Notes under the pieces: model-generated
Told to the model about the DNA's origin: nothing
The model's input: the letters and a program-made list of their open reading frames with translations, nothing else
Database searches by the model: none
Shown: positions 44,976 through 55,003 of the stretch, in pieces
Position numbering within the stretch: position 1 is the stretch's first letter
How the letters are laid out: each line of letters begins with the position of its first letter
Translations under genes and position numbers: made by a program
NCBI RefSeq assembly: GCF_009900745.1
Contig: NZ_WXVU01000009.1
Location: 124,001-188,000, forward strand
Source: Chryseobacterium sp. c4a
GTDB taxonomy: Bacteria; Bacteroidota; Bacteroidia; Flavobacteriales; Weeksellaceae
Direction of reading: 5' to 3'
DNA: 64,000 bases

Positions 44976-46196
44976 ATGTTAAAACATTTAGTAAGAACAC
45001 TATTATTATTGTGTGCTGTAGTAAGTCTTGCAGCCTGTTCGTCTGACTCCGATGCCCCAGAGGTACAAGCTCAGACTACTCTAAACCTTGATCTGAGAGT
45101 TGTTCCGGAGAACATCCAGGTACAAGAATACAAGTATCTTACGGTAAAATTCAAAGAGCTGAACACTGGATTTACAGTTACTCAGGAGCTTAAAAACACC
45201 AATTTACTGAAAACAGTTCTTCCTATGGGAACTTATCACATTACTGTTGAAGGAAGTATTGTATATGGAGATAAATTCACGCTTATAGAGTCAAAAGTAG
45301 GTGGAGTTCAAACTGGAGTTGTTATCAATGGTACTGAACAAAGCAAAACGATTGATCTCTCATTGAAAGCAGAAAGCGGCGATCTTATTCTTGAGGAAGT
45401 ATTCTTCACAGGTACTCAAACCCCACAGGGAGCTATGTATTTTGGAGACCAGTATTTTAAAATCACCAATAATACAGACCAGACATTATATGCTGACGGA
45501 ATGTTATTGATACAATCAGCTTTCATGACCAATGAAAAGCAGGATTACAGCCCCAATATTATGGGAACGACATTCTCTGCAGGAGCAATCATTAGAATTC
45601 CAGGTAATGGAACCACTTATCCTGTATTGCCTGGCTCATCGATTATCATTGCAGAAGATGCCATCAATCATAAAGAATTCAATCCTTCATCAATCAATCT
45701 TTCTCAAGCTAATTTCCAGATTTTCAAAGAAGATTCCGACGATATTGATAATCCTACAGTCCCTAAAATGATCAATGTATTTGAGAAAATGGTTATTCAC
45801 ACGCAAGGATATTATGCGTATGCTATAGCACGTATGCCACCGGGAGTTACCAATGAATCACTAATCAACCAGAATTCATATACTTACACCTATAATCTTA
45901 CTTTTGGCGGAGAGGTTTATCCTATGGATGGAACAGCTGTTAAAATCCCGAACCAATGGATCAAAGATGCAGTTAATTTAAGTGTACAGGACTCTTTCCA
46001 ATGGCTGGTAACTTCTCCTTCTTTGGATATGGGATGGACTTCTGTAACTTCTTTTGATGGTGATAAAAACCGCTTTGGAAAAGCTGTTCGCAGAAAAGTT
46101 ATTGGTAAAACTGCTGAGGGTAAAGATATTTTAAAAGACACCAACAACTCCACTGCGGATTTTGACCATGGGGTAAAACCTTCATTATTCAATTAA
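44976..46196 (+). CDS. DUF4876 lipoprotein, gene 2 of the operon
   Basis: 406 residues with lipobox LAACS (C21), so it is a lipoprotein, probably at the outer membrane. An N-terminal Ig-like or transthyretin-like domain (about 35-130) precedes a beta-rich domain (LILEEVFFTGTQTPQGAMYFGDQYFKITNNT) that matches DUF4876. Such a lipoprotein next to a TonB receptor likely captures the substrate on the cell surface, a role comparable to SusD or HmuY. That role is inferred. Confidence 0.8.
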   Translation: MLKHLVRTLLLLCAVVSLAACSSDSDAPEVQAQTTLNLDLRVVPENIQVQEYKYLTVKFKELNTGFTVTQELKNTNLLKTVLPMGTYHITVEGSIVYGDKFTLIESKVGGVQTGVVINGTEQSKTIDLSLKAESGDLILEEVFFTGTQTPQGAMYFGDQYFKITNNTDQTLYADGMLLIQSAFMTNEKQDYSPNIMGTTFSAGAIIRIPGNGTTYPVLPGSSIIIAEDAINHKEFNPSSINLSQANFQIFKEDSDDIDNPTVPKMINVFEKMVIHTQGYYAYAIARMPPGVTNESLINQNSYTYTYNLTFGGEVYPMDGTAVKIPNQWIKDAVNLSVQDSFQWLVTSPSLDMGWTSVTSFDGDKNRFGKAVRRKVIGKTAEGKDILKDTNNSTADFDHGVKPSLFN

Positions 46197-46197
46197 A

Positions 46198-47712
46198 ATG
46201 AAACATTTTCAATCCATACTTATCCTGCCCATACTTTTTCTGGGTTCTGAAGTATATGCTCAGGACAACGACTCTATCATGAAGAAAATTCGTGAAGAGT
46301 ACAGCTATGAAAGGATACTCAAAAACAGGATCAATACCAATCCTGCCAATATGTTAGATTCAAGGAAGTATCGCATTACAGTTTTTAATATATTCACTCA
46401 AAACAATGATACTCCCAATGAAATACAACAAAAAGGAAAGGGAAAAGATCTTTGGGGTGCAGAAACCCGCACTCACCAAATATTGGATCCAAAAACTGTA
46501 GTTTGGGGTAATGCTTCTTATTCGCAGGGAAAACACAAGCAGGTAGTATGGAACGAAAATGCTGATTATGACATCATCTATCCTTACGTAGCAGCCGATA
46601 GCGTTGGAGGTGATATGAAGTTTGAAAACTATGCATTTTCAGGAGGATATTCAAAACAGCTCAATACATTCACAGTAGGTGTTACAGGAAGTTATAAAGC
46701 CAGTCTAAGCTATCGTGATATTGATCCAAGACCTAAGAACACTTCTGCTCAATTCTCATTGGCTTTGGGTGCTAATAAACTGATGTTTAATCAGTTTAAA
46801 ATTGGTGCTTACCTGGAAGCCGAAAAGTATACCCAAAAGCATTATTTGAGCTTTGTAAGCAATCAGGGATTTCCAATGATCTATAATATGAACGGATTAG
46901 GAAACTACAATGCTCTTCTTTCCGGAAAACTTCGACAAGCCTATTATGAAGGTTGGTCTTACGGAGGTGGTTTACAGATCTATGAAGCAGAAAACAGATC
47001 ATGGTATCTTACTGCAGGAATGAAAAAGTTTAATCTTGATAAACTTTTGACGGAATATGCAGATCTTACTGCTTCCAAGATAGAGGAACAACAATTTAAT
47101 TTTTCATTGGGAAAGTCTTTTGAAACCGGTACAATCTCTTGGGGAATTTCAGCAATAGGAAATCATACCAACAGAAAGGGAACAGAGAACCTTTTTCTTA
47201 ATGATAATTCAAGGAATTACATAGAGATTGGTTCTGCAGAACGATACAGTCATCGGGTCACTGATATTGTTTTTAAAGGCTTTTTAGAGGTGGAACATAA
47301 AAGTGCAAAATCATCACTTATTCCTTATTTTGGATTAATTCAGGAAAATGAAAAATACAACAATCCGCTTTCATTTATTCATTTAAGTAAGCTTTCTTAT
47401 GGTGCAGACTACCAATGGTTAAAAACATTTAGTGACAAGCTTGCTCTTTCCGTTTCCACAGGAGTTTCTATAATGGATGTCTATAAAAAAGACGCAGCAT
47501 TTAATAGTTCCGGGAAACCTGCTATTCAGAAGATGTTACAGGAAAACTACCAATTTCAGTCTTCAGATTTTTGGCAGGCAAAAATTGATATTCATTTTCA
47601 TTTCAATGTTCCGGTTATCAAGAATGCTTATGTAGGAGGTAAAATGGTGTACACCCATTTCAAAAACGATAACAATATGCTTTTCACAGCAACCCTAGGA
47701 GCCATTTTTTAA
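46198..47712 (+). CDS. DUF6850-type outer-membrane beta-barrel protein, gene 3
   Basis: 504 residues with signal peptide (ending VYAQ) and an alternating beta-strand pattern along the whole length, ending MLFTATLGAIF with the terminal aromatic typical of outer-membrane barrels. It matches the DUF6850 description I know from Bacteroidota. Its ATG follows the DUF4876 stop by one base, so the two are strongly coupled. It may form a second pore or scaffold for the receptor complex. Confidence 0.72.
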   Translation: MKHFQSILILPILFLGSEVYAQDNDSIMKKIREEYSYERILKNRINTNPANMLDSRKYRITVFNIFTQNNDTPNEIQQKGKGKDLWGAETRTHQILDPKTVVWGNASYSQGKHKQVVWNENADYDIIYPYVAADSVGGDMKFENYAFSGGYSKQLNTFTVGVTGSYKASLSYRDIDPRPKNTSAQFSLALGANKLMFNQFKIGAYLEAEKYTQKHYLSFVSNQGFPMIYNMNGLGNYNALLSGKLRQAYYEGWSYGGGLQIYEAENRSWYLTAGMKKFNLDKLLTEYADLTASKIEEQQFNFSLGKSFETGTISWGISAIGNHTNRKGTENLFLNDNSRNYIEIGSAERYSHRVTDIVFKGFLEVEHKSAKSSLIPYFGLIQENEKYNNPLSFIHLSKLSYGADYQWLKTFSDKLALSVSTGVSIMDVYKKDAAFNSSGKPAIQKMLQENYQFQSSDFWQAKIDIHFHFNVPVIKNAYVGGKMVYTHFKNDNNMLFTATLGAIF

Positions 47713-47722
47713 GCAAAAAAAT

Positions 47723-48859
47723 ATGAAATTTTCAGATATTAAATTAATACTGCTGATAGGCATCATTGCTCTATTTTGCATGCAGCATACCTTACGAACG
47801 TATGCAACAGATTATGGAGAAGTTGTCGCTCAATATAAAAAGCCCAAACAATATTGGCCAAAACCTTCTATTGATACGGATGTAGACTGGAAAGAATTTG
47901 AAGCCATAGAATGGGATTCCAATTATTATGAAACCCAGGAACTTCCTGAAGTGATGCTAGGAAAAAAATTATTCTTTGATCCTAAACTTTCTTCATCCAG
48001 TCAAGTTTCTTGCAGCAGCTGCCACAATCCTGAATTGGGCTGGAGCGACGGGCAGGAAATCGCTTTAGGTCATGATCATTTAATGGGGAAAAGAAATACC
48101 CAGTCTCTTTACAATATCGCTGACAGAACTTCCTACTTTTGGGACGGACGAGCGAAAACTCTTGAAGAGCAATTGGTAGGCCCTATTTCTGCTCATAATG
48201 AGATGAATATGAAACCGGAGAAACTGGCAGGAAAACTCTCAAAATACAAAGAATACAAACAGCTTTTTAAAGAGGTATACCATACCGACAAAATCACTTT
48301 TAATCAAATTGCCAGTGCAATAGCTACATTTCAGCGCACTCTTCAAAGCCAACCCAGTAAGCTGGATAAATTTATCAAAGGAGATTATAAAGCAATGAGC
48401 GATCAGGAAATCTATGGGATGCACTTATTCCGCACCAAGGCAAGATGTATGAACTGCCATTACGGTAAAAATCTAACGGATGAATCATTTCATAATATAG
48501 GGCTAACTTATTATAAACGTGAATATGAAGATCTTGGACTTTATCATATCACCCTTAATCCAAATGATGTTGGCAAGTTCAAAACGCCATCATTAAGGGA
48601 TCTGAACTATACTGCTCCCTGGATGCACAATGGTTTAATGGATGACCTGCATGGTGTTGTTAATCTATACAATAGCGGAATGCAGATGATTAACCCAAGT
48701 CCTGAAGAAAAGAAGGCGGATCCCAATTTTCCGGTAACCGATCAAAGGATGCAGCCATTACATCTTAATAATCAGGAAATAGATGCTATTGTAGCTTTTT
48801 TAAAAAGTATGTCAGGCAGCTATTACAAAATGCCACGTCCCGAAATTCCAAGGCAGTAA
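47723..48859 (+). CDS. Di-heme cytochrome c peroxidase, gene 4 of the operon
   Basis: 378 residues: one N-terminal membrane/signal segment (6-25), then a CCP/MauG domain with CSSCH (97-101) and CMNCH (242-246) and the length of a normal bacterial peroxidase. It lies 10 bp after the barrel gene. The MauG branch uses di-heme high-valent chemistry on protein or small-molecule substrates, so its place behind a TonB receptor suggests oxidative processing or release of the imported ligand. Confidence 0.9.
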   Translation: MKFSDIKLILLIGIIALFCMQHTLRTYATDYGEVVAQYKKPKQYWPKPSIDTDVDWKEFEAIEWDSNYYETQELPEVMLGKKLFFDPKLSSSSQVSCSSCHNPELGWSDGQEIALGHDHLMGKRNTQSLYNIADRTSYFWDGRAKTLEEQLVGPISAHNEMNMKPEKLAGKLSKYKEYKQLFKEVYHTDKITFNQIASAIATFQRTLQSQPSKLDKFIKGDYKAMSDQEIYGMHLFRTKARCMNCHYGKNLTDESFHNIGLTYYKREYEDLGLYHITLNPNDVGKFKTPSLRDLNYTAPWMHNGLMDDLHGVVNLYNSGMQMINPSPEEKKADPNFPVTDQRMQPLHLNNQEIDAIVAFLKSMSGSYYKMPRPEIPRQ

Positions 48860-48862
48860 ATA

Positions 48863-49012
48863 TTGGGCTGGAAGAGGGAGGCTGGAAGTTACTGTTTCTC
48901 CAATCAGCTTTGGAAATCATTTTAATCTATTATTAGCCTATAACTTGATACTGATAAAATCGAGGTATAGCTATATCCTTAACTTCAAGATCTTCCAGCC
49001 TCCATCTTCCTT
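48863..49012. repeat. Heptamer repeat arms, locus 3
   Basis: GGCTGGA AGAGGGA GGCTGGA AG (about 48867-48889) and CTTCCAG CCTCCAT CTTCC (about 48991-49010) are complementary heptamer runs 100 bp apart, between two convergent genes. They could form a hairpin that ends both transcripts. Confidence 0.6.
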
Positions 49013-49017
49013 ACTTT

Positions 49018-51381
49018 TTAAAATTTAAACCCAATACTGAAATAGATTCTTGAAAAATCAAGTTGATTATTTCTGGAAACATTAAGGTTGATTGGGCCAA
49101 TAAGAGATTCATATCCAAGATTTAATCCATATCCAAACATCTCATAACTGTTATTGAAAGGAGAGAATTCCTCACTCGCTTTTCCATAGCTGAATGAAGG
49201 TGTTAGGTATAATCTTTTCATAATTCTATACTGAAGTGATACTCCTGCCTTTGCTACAGAGTTCATGGGAAGTTCTTTCTGTCGAAGGCCATTAAACTCA
49301 GGATTCATTAGATCATAATTGTATTCACTTCCACCTAAATTATATTTCTGATTCAAAAAGAAATAAGGCACTGTATCGTTTCTATAGGAACCAAAACTAG
49401 TTCCAAGAAAAAGGTTAATTTTTGCAGCCAGCCTTCTTGTAATAGGATGAGCAAAGTTTTCGTTCAGCGTAAATGATACCAGGTTCTTGGGTAAAAAATA
49501 TCCCTGGGTATTAGGATTTAAAATCGGATATAACTGAGGTTGTACTACCTGAAGATCATACAGTTTATATTCATCACCAAAATACATTCTTGTACTGATT
49601 TGAAGATGGTTTCCTCTGGTAGAAAAGTATCTTTTATTCAGATTATTCTGTTCAAATTTTAAAAAGGCATTAAAATTACTATGATTATAAAGTTTTTTGC
49701 TATAGTTATCGGATTTTGCCTGATCTACCTTATCCAGTAAGCTGTACATTCTTTCAGTGCTAAACTCCGTTCCAACGGAAATAACAGCATTAGGAGTGAT
49801 ATTATAATTCAATGCTACTTTTCCGGTAATATTTCGATACATATGATTAGGAAACTTTTCCGTATAATCCCCATTATAACCTAGAGTTCTAAATATCAAA
49901 TCATTACTTTTAAGATGAACCATTTTAGCCTCAAGATCAATCCACCAGTGATCACCGCTACCCAAAAAACGCTGGTAAGCCAGCCTTGCTTTAAAACGTT
50001 CTGATATATCAATAGTAGCCAGGAATCTCGATCTGTTGGCCAGGATATTTCTATACGTATAGTTCACAATAATTCCTACCGATTGCTCCGTATCATAGTG
50101 TAAAGCCAGTTTAAAGGCTCCTTTTTTTACCTTTTTTACGAAAATATTCATCGCAAGTCCATCACCTTCATTGGTATAAGTATAATACACCTTTTCGTAT
50201 TGACGCATCCCAAATACTCGATCTATTGCTTCATTCACTGTTTTCACATCATAATACCTACCTTCTATGAGTCCCATCTCCTTTTTAATAACAGCAATTT
50301 CCACATCATCTGTAAGTGGAGTTCCATTTTCTTCACTAAAAGTGAATTTTGTAGTAGGCAGCTTTACTTCTTCAATCATCTGATGCTCATACTTAATTCC
50401 TAGCTTCCTCTGGGCTTCTGCCAAGGCAACAAACTCAGGGAGATGTTTTCTGGCTTCTATTTCCCCTATTTTAATGATCTTTCTGAACTTTGCGAAGTCT
50501 TTTGTTGTAATATCCCCCAAAGGGTCTACAAAGTCTACAAGAACGTTGGATAGAGCTTTCTGATGCTTAAAATCTTCCACAGATCGAATGGCGTGGGTCT
50601 GATAGATCATTTTCATGGGATTTTCGATCTCTTTTTTAGTAAAAAGCCTGAATCCGGTATAGCCTCCAATCACAAAATCAGCTCCCATCTGCCGAACTTC
50701 ATTAGCCGGATAATTTCGATCCAAACCACCATCTACTAATAATTTACCATCGATATAAACCGGGGCAAAAGCAGCAGGAATTGCTAAAGTAGAACGGATA
50801 GCTAGCGGTAGCGATCCTTTTTTCTGCATCACCAAGCCTCCGTTTTCAATGTCTGAAGAGGTAAGCTCAACGGGTATTCTTAATTTACTAAAATCATTGA
50901 TATGCTTTGCGTTAAAAGTAAGGGTATTCAACACCTCACCCATATATTGTCCCTCAATATAAGAGCTGGGAAGTGTAGGAATTCCTTTTACTACCGGAAA
51001 CTCCAGAATATATTTATCATACTCATCCTTTTCACTGATATTAACTTTACTGTAAGGGATTTTATTACTTAGAATTCTATTCCAATCTACTTTATAGATC
51101 GTTTTCTTCAGCTCGTCAGCATTATATCCCATGGCATACAACCCTCCTAAAATACCACCCATACTTGTTCCTGTGATATAATCCACCTTAATACCAAGAG
51201 AATCTATCATTTTCAGAATACCGATATGAGCAAATCCTTTTGCACCACCTCCACTCAATGCTAAACCGAATTTTGTATCCTTCGTTACATTTTGTAATCT
51301 GGTATTCAGAGAATCGTTGATTTGCTGAGATTTAAGAAAGAGAGAAAAAATGAGAGTTCCCAAAATCAAGAGCTTTTTCAT
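49018..51381 (-). CDS. Patatin-like phospholipase with C-terminal Omp85-like barrel
   Basis: 787 residues: signal peptide (to about 18), a patatin domain with oxyanion motif GGGAKG (44-49), nucleophile S73 in GTSMG and DGG (217-219), a POTRA-like stretch (about 320-420) and a C-terminal Omp85/BamA-type barrel (about 425-787) ending YFSIGFKF. It resembles Pseudomonas PlpD, a self-secreting lipase; release of the patatin domain is plausible. Substrate is probably phospholipid. Confidence 0.9.
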   Translation of the reverse strand: MKKLLILGTLIFSLFLKSQQINDSLNTRLQNVTKDTKFGLALSGGGAKGFAHIGILKMIDSLGIKVDYITGTSMGGILGGLYAMGYNADELKKTIYKVDWNRILSNKIPYSKVNISEKDEYDKYILEFPVVKGIPTLPSSYIEGQYMGEVLNTLTFNAKHINDFSKLRIPVELTSSDIENGGLVMQKKGSLPLAIRSTLAIPAAFAPVYIDGKLLVDGGLDRNYPANEVRQMGADFVIGGYTGFRLFTKKEIENPMKMIYQTHAIRSVEDFKHQKALSNVLVDFVDPLGDITTKDFAKFRKIIKIGEIEARKHLPEFVALAEAQRKLGIKYEHQMIEEVKLPTTKFTFSEENGTPLTDDVEIAVIKKEMGLIEGRYYDVKTVNEAIDRVFGMRQYEKVYYTYTNEGDGLAMNIFVKKVKKGAFKLALHYDTEQSVGIIVNYTYRNILANRSRFLATIDISERFKARLAYQRFLGSGDHWWIDLEAKMVHLKSNDLIFRTLGYNGDYTEKFPNHMYRNITGKVALNYNITPNAVISVGTEFSTERMYSLLDKVDQAKSDNYSKKLYNHSNFNAFLKFEQNNLNKRYFSTRGNHLQISTRMYFGDEYKLYDLQVVQPQLYPILNPNTQGYFLPKNLVSFTLNENFAHPITRRLAAKINLFLGTSFGSYRNDTVPYFFLNQKYNLGGSEYNYDLMNPEFNGLRQKELPMNSVAKAGVSLQYRIMKRLYLTPSFSYGKASEEFSPFNNSYEMFGYGLNLGYESLIGPINLNVSRNNQLDFSRIYFSIGFKF

Positions 51382-51782
51382 GACATAGCGTGTTTTTATG
51401 TGTATAAAATTTTACAGTAAATATACAATTATACCATAAAAACAGACACAAAATCAGATGATTCTTTCCGGTCATTATGCAGTTATACAGCTTCCCAACA
51501 AAAATACTGTTTCTTGCTTAGGACAATAAAATATCGGAAATAGATTTGTTTTGTTATTGATTTAATCTCACGCAGATCTCACAAATTATACAGATTAAAA
51601 TAACGTTTCTTTACCATAAAGTCTGTCATTCTGGAAGGATCTAAATATTCTCATCCTAAAATCTAAGGCTAGATTCCAAAGGAATGAAAATGATTACAAG
51701 TAAGACTTAAGAATCTTCGTAATCTACATGAAAAAATCAACATGAAGGTACCACAAGAATGATTGCCAGACAAGGCACATGC
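51382..51782. other. 401-bp gap with no supported gene
   Basis: It holds the promoter region of the patatin gene and a CTCACGCAGATCTCAC word similar to the CACGCAGATTTTGC words at 20347. No gene, RNA or mobile element seen. Confidence 0.55.
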
Positions 51783-54470
51783 TTAATAAGACTTTATCGT
51801 TTCTACAAAGTTGATATCCGGGTTCAGAATTTCAAGAATAAGGCTTTTCACAGATCTCATCGCATCATCAATATCTCCTTTGTCAAATACCAGAGAAACC
51901 ATCCCTTTTTTAGCTTCAGCAAAGCTCCAGATTCCTGTTTCAATAGGATATCCCCAGAATTCAGGCAGATGCTGCACGACATAATGATAGATACAAAGCT
52001 GCAACGCCTGTTTCCTTTCACTATTATGAAAATACCCATCTACATTATCTTCATCAATTTTTACATGGAGGTTTTTAATCTTTGCCGTTTTATAGTCAAT
52101 GATCCTTAAAGTTCCATTCAACTTATCGATTCTGTCAATAAATCCTAAGAAGGAAATTTTATCATTGTCATCAAGATAGAATTCCACATTCTCGAACTTT
52201 CTTTCTATATCAATAATTTCTAATTTATTTCCCTCTCTGATCAGATCAAGATCATGATTCAGAATATTTTCAATGACCTTTTTCGCGATGGCTTTGTGGA
52301 TATAGTTCATCCCCTTTTCATAAAATTCCGGCTGATGTTTAAGCTTCTCAATCGCAATATTAATATAATATTCTATCGCTTTAATTGACTCCTCTAAATC
52401 GCTTTCTTTTAAAACTTTACCCTTCAATATTTCATAAATCTCTTGAAGTGAATAGTGAACTAAGTTCCCGTAGTTTTTCACTGATAGCTCTTCTTCAATT
52501 TCATCCGATTCGGAAGTGTTCAAAATCTTAGATAAATAAAAATCAATAGGATTATAGAGGTAGCTCGTAAGATGAGAAGCCGATACTTTTTTCTTCCATT
52601 TTTGAAGTTGCTCCCTCACAATTTCCGTCTTGGAAATCTCTATGGGTTTTGAGATAATAGGCTCCGAAGAATTCTCAATAATCAAGTGTTCTATCTCATG
52701 AGAACTTTCCATTTCGATCTGAGTAATGAAACGGCTTTTTTCTCCTGTATTCACCCCAGAACTCAATGCATTATAGAGCAAATGAACATTTTTGGCATCC
52801 TGAATCAATCTGTAAAAGTGATAAGCATAAATACTGTCATTCTCCAAAAATGTATGAAGATCAAAAAATCTTCTGATATCAAAAGGGATATAAGTATTCT
52901 GTGAATTTCCCAATGGAAGTTTTCCTTCGTTAACTGAAAGCAGAATTACGTTTTCAAAATTCAAAAGACGGGTTTCCAGCAGTCCCATAATCTGTAATCC
53001 ACGCAAAGGCTCTCCTTGAAAATCTATACTCTCAGAATTGATATGCTGATTGATCAAAATCTCCAATGTTTCCATTTTGATCTCAATATTATACGGAGTC
53101 AGCTGGTTTTTGATCACCCTAAAGGCATTCTCGAAGTGAGAAACGTTTTCGTATTGAATATCATCTATTTCCAGCCATTTCACCTGATGACAAAATGAAA
53201 TAAGAGTATCCAGATAAGCATGGGTACTGACTGCTTTTTGCAGAAGTCCAAAATAAGATAATTCTCCTAAAAGTTCATTCAAGAGCTTCTTTGAAATATA
53301 AACGATGTTTCGTTCCTCTATCTTCGTTTTAAAATCATTGATGACCAATTCATCCTTAGCTGACTTAGGAAGTTCTTCAAGAATAGGAAATACATCTCTG
53401 TAATAGTACGAGGTCTTATTCTTTTCAAGCTGTTTTTGCAGATAAAACAATCGTTTTACCGCATTGGAAAAAGACAGGTTCTTCAAAGGGAACCCCATCG
53501 TAATATTCAGATTATCTACTCCATGCATCACATCCAGGCTCGCAGGCAGAAGATTTTCATCCAGCAAAACAACTGCCGTATTGGAATAAGTTTTATTTTC
53601 AATCTCCTTAAAAATCTCCGGCAACACCTTTGTTTGGGTCACATTTCCGGAAACCTCATATACTTTAATCTTTTTAGGTTGGCTAAAATCATCCTCTATC
53701 CATTGAAAAGTTCTGTTATCATCAAATTCCTTCCAAGTTTTATGATTTCTGAGAAACTTTCCAGCTTCCTGTCTTTCGTCATTAAAGTAATAACGGTCTG
53801 CCTGAAAAAAGCATTGAGCCTTATTCCACTGCAAAAGACTTCTCACCAGTTTTTCTTCAACCGGCGTAAAGGCGTTAAATCCGCAAAAAACGAAATGCTC
53901 CGTGGTATTCTTCGCAAAATCTGAGATACTCGCTTTAGCGGCCTCGTGAATCATTCCTGAAGTCGCCCAATTCTTATTCTGCAGTCTGCTTTTTAACTCA
54001 GGAAGAAAGACATTCATATTTTGCCAGAAATTAAGAAACTTTTTTCTGGGAACATCATCATCTTCACCAAGGTTTTGTGCCCATTCCTTGATTCTTTCTT
54101 CATCGAACATATACTGTAAAACGGCCTGATCACTGTCTGAAAACTTCAGAATATCATCCCAGTCCTTCTGCAACGTTGGGAACCATTTTAAAAAATCTGA
54201 AAAATCATCTCTTGGAATCAGATTCAGACTTCTGTAGACATCAAATGAAAAAAGCCAAAGAGGAATTCCCTGGATCACTTGTTTATCAGCAATAGTATTG
54301 ATAAGCTCCTCAATGGTAAAAAAATTAGGAAGAAACCCTGAATAGTTATTCTCCTCTAAAATTTCTCTGATGAATACAATCGGACGTTTTCCGGGCAGAA
54401 TAATATTAAACGCAGAAAGATCCGGGTTTTGGGCTAACAGTTCGTGAATGATCTTATTGAGGAATTTCAA
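51783..54470 (-). CDS. PD-(D/E)XK nuclease protein, AddB-like
   Basis: 895 residues. The C-terminal nuclease shows VHYSLQEIYE, D779 (FIDR), D792-Y-K794 (IIDYK) and Q824-x3-Y828 (QLCIY), the RecB-nuclease set. The first ~600 residues have the non-catalytic helicase-like texture of AddB (FIIL.. motifs), and no Walker A is seen. AddB normally pairs with the AddA helicase for double-strand break repair, but no addA lies in this window. Its ATG overlaps the DUF922 gene by 4 bp. Confidence 0.78.
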   Translation of the reverse strand: MKFLNKIIHELLAQNPDLSAFNIILPGKRPIVFIREILEENNYSGFLPNFFTIEELINTIADKQVIQGIPLWLFSFDVYRSLNLIPRDDFSDFLKWFPTLQKDWDDILKFSDSDQAVLQYMFDEERIKEWAQNLGEDDDVPRKKFLNFWQNMNVFLPELKSRLQNKNWATSGMIHEAAKASISDFAKNTTEHFVFCGFNAFTPVEEKLVRSLLQWNKAQCFFQADRYYFNDERQEAGKFLRNHKTWKEFDDNRTFQWIEDDFSQPKKIKVYEVSGNVTQTKVLPEIFKEIENKTYSNTAVVLLDENLLPASLDVMHGVDNLNITMGFPLKNLSFSNAVKRLFYLQKQLEKNKTSYYYRDVFPILEELPKSAKDELVINDFKTKIEERNIVYISKKLLNELLGELSYFGLLQKAVSTHAYLDTLISFCHQVKWLEIDDIQYENVSHFENAFRVIKNQLTPYNIEIKMETLEILINQHINSESIDFQGEPLRGLQIMGLLETRLLNFENVILLSVNEGKLPLGNSQNTYIPFDIRRFFDLHTFLENDSIYAYHFYRLIQDAKNVHLLYNALSSGVNTGEKSRFITQIEMESSHEIEHLIIENSSEPIISKPIEISKTEIVREQLQKWKKKVSASHLTSYLYNPIDFYLSKILNTSESDEIEEELSVKNYGNLVHYSLQEIYEILKGKVLKESDLEESIKAIEYYINIAIEKLKHQPEFYEKGMNYIHKAIAKKVIENILNHDLDLIREGNKLEIIDIERKFENVEFYLDDNDKISFLGFIDRIDKLNGTLRIIDYKTAKIKNLHVKIDEDNVDGYFHNSERKQALQLCIYHYVVQHLPEFWGYPIETGIWSFAEAKKGMVSLVFDKGDIDDAMRSVKSLILEILNPDINFVETIKSY

Positions 54471-55003
54471 GGGGTTTGATAACTTTTAAGGTTTTCTAAT
54501 TCACCGGAAATAATGGCATTATATTCTGCCTGTTTTTCTTTATTCATTCCGTGGCGGGTATCTCTGTCATAAGCGCCCTGGAAGGTTTTATATTCGGTGG
54601 ATATTGTATTATAAATAGATTTAAATAACCTATTGTAATCACCGGAATTTCTGATGTTTTCAGCAATAGACTTCCTGAATTTTCTCACAAAAATCTCTGC
54701 AATATCAAAATGTTTCTGCTCATGGAGCAAAATATAATCATTGATTTTATTGACATCTTTCCATGATTTATCTTCGTTGAAAATTGTCTTGATCTCGATC
54801 TTTACAGGTGACTTCGGATTGGTAGATTTTACTACAGAATATTCCCAACCACAATTGGTATACGCGGCAACATCCGGGTTATTTTTTCTATTGACAGGAC
54901 TTTTAAAATGATCCCAATTCAATTTCAGTCCTTCCTGCCAGATAATTTTTTGTCCAAACACAATATTAGTGACAAGCAGACACAATGCAAAGGTCAATTT
55001 CAT
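54467..55003 (-). CDS. DUF922-like secreted metalloprotease-like protein
   Basis: 178 residues with signal peptide (ending VFG) and the motif HEQKHFD (H94, E95, H98, D100), an HExxH zinc site of the DUF922 type. Members are annotated as predicted Zn-proteases with no proven substrate. Both its ends overlap neighbours (TAATG at 55003 with the lipoprotein gene, ATGA at 54467 with the nuclease gene), so three unlike genes are translated in tight coupling. Confidence 0.78.
   Translation of the reverse strand: MKLTFALCLLVTNIVFGQKIIWQEGLKLNWDHFKSPVNRKNNPDVAAYTNCGWEYSVVKSTNPKSPVKIEIKTIFNEDKSWKDVNKINDYILLHEQKHFDIAEIFVRKFRKSIAENIRNSGDYNRLFKSIYNTISTEYKTFQGAYDRDTRHGMNKEKQAEYNAIISGELENLKSYQTP

Noticed and set aside
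53436..53924. 162-codon frame opposite the AddB-like gene
   Set aside because: Fully antisense to a well-supported gene, with no domain or promoter.
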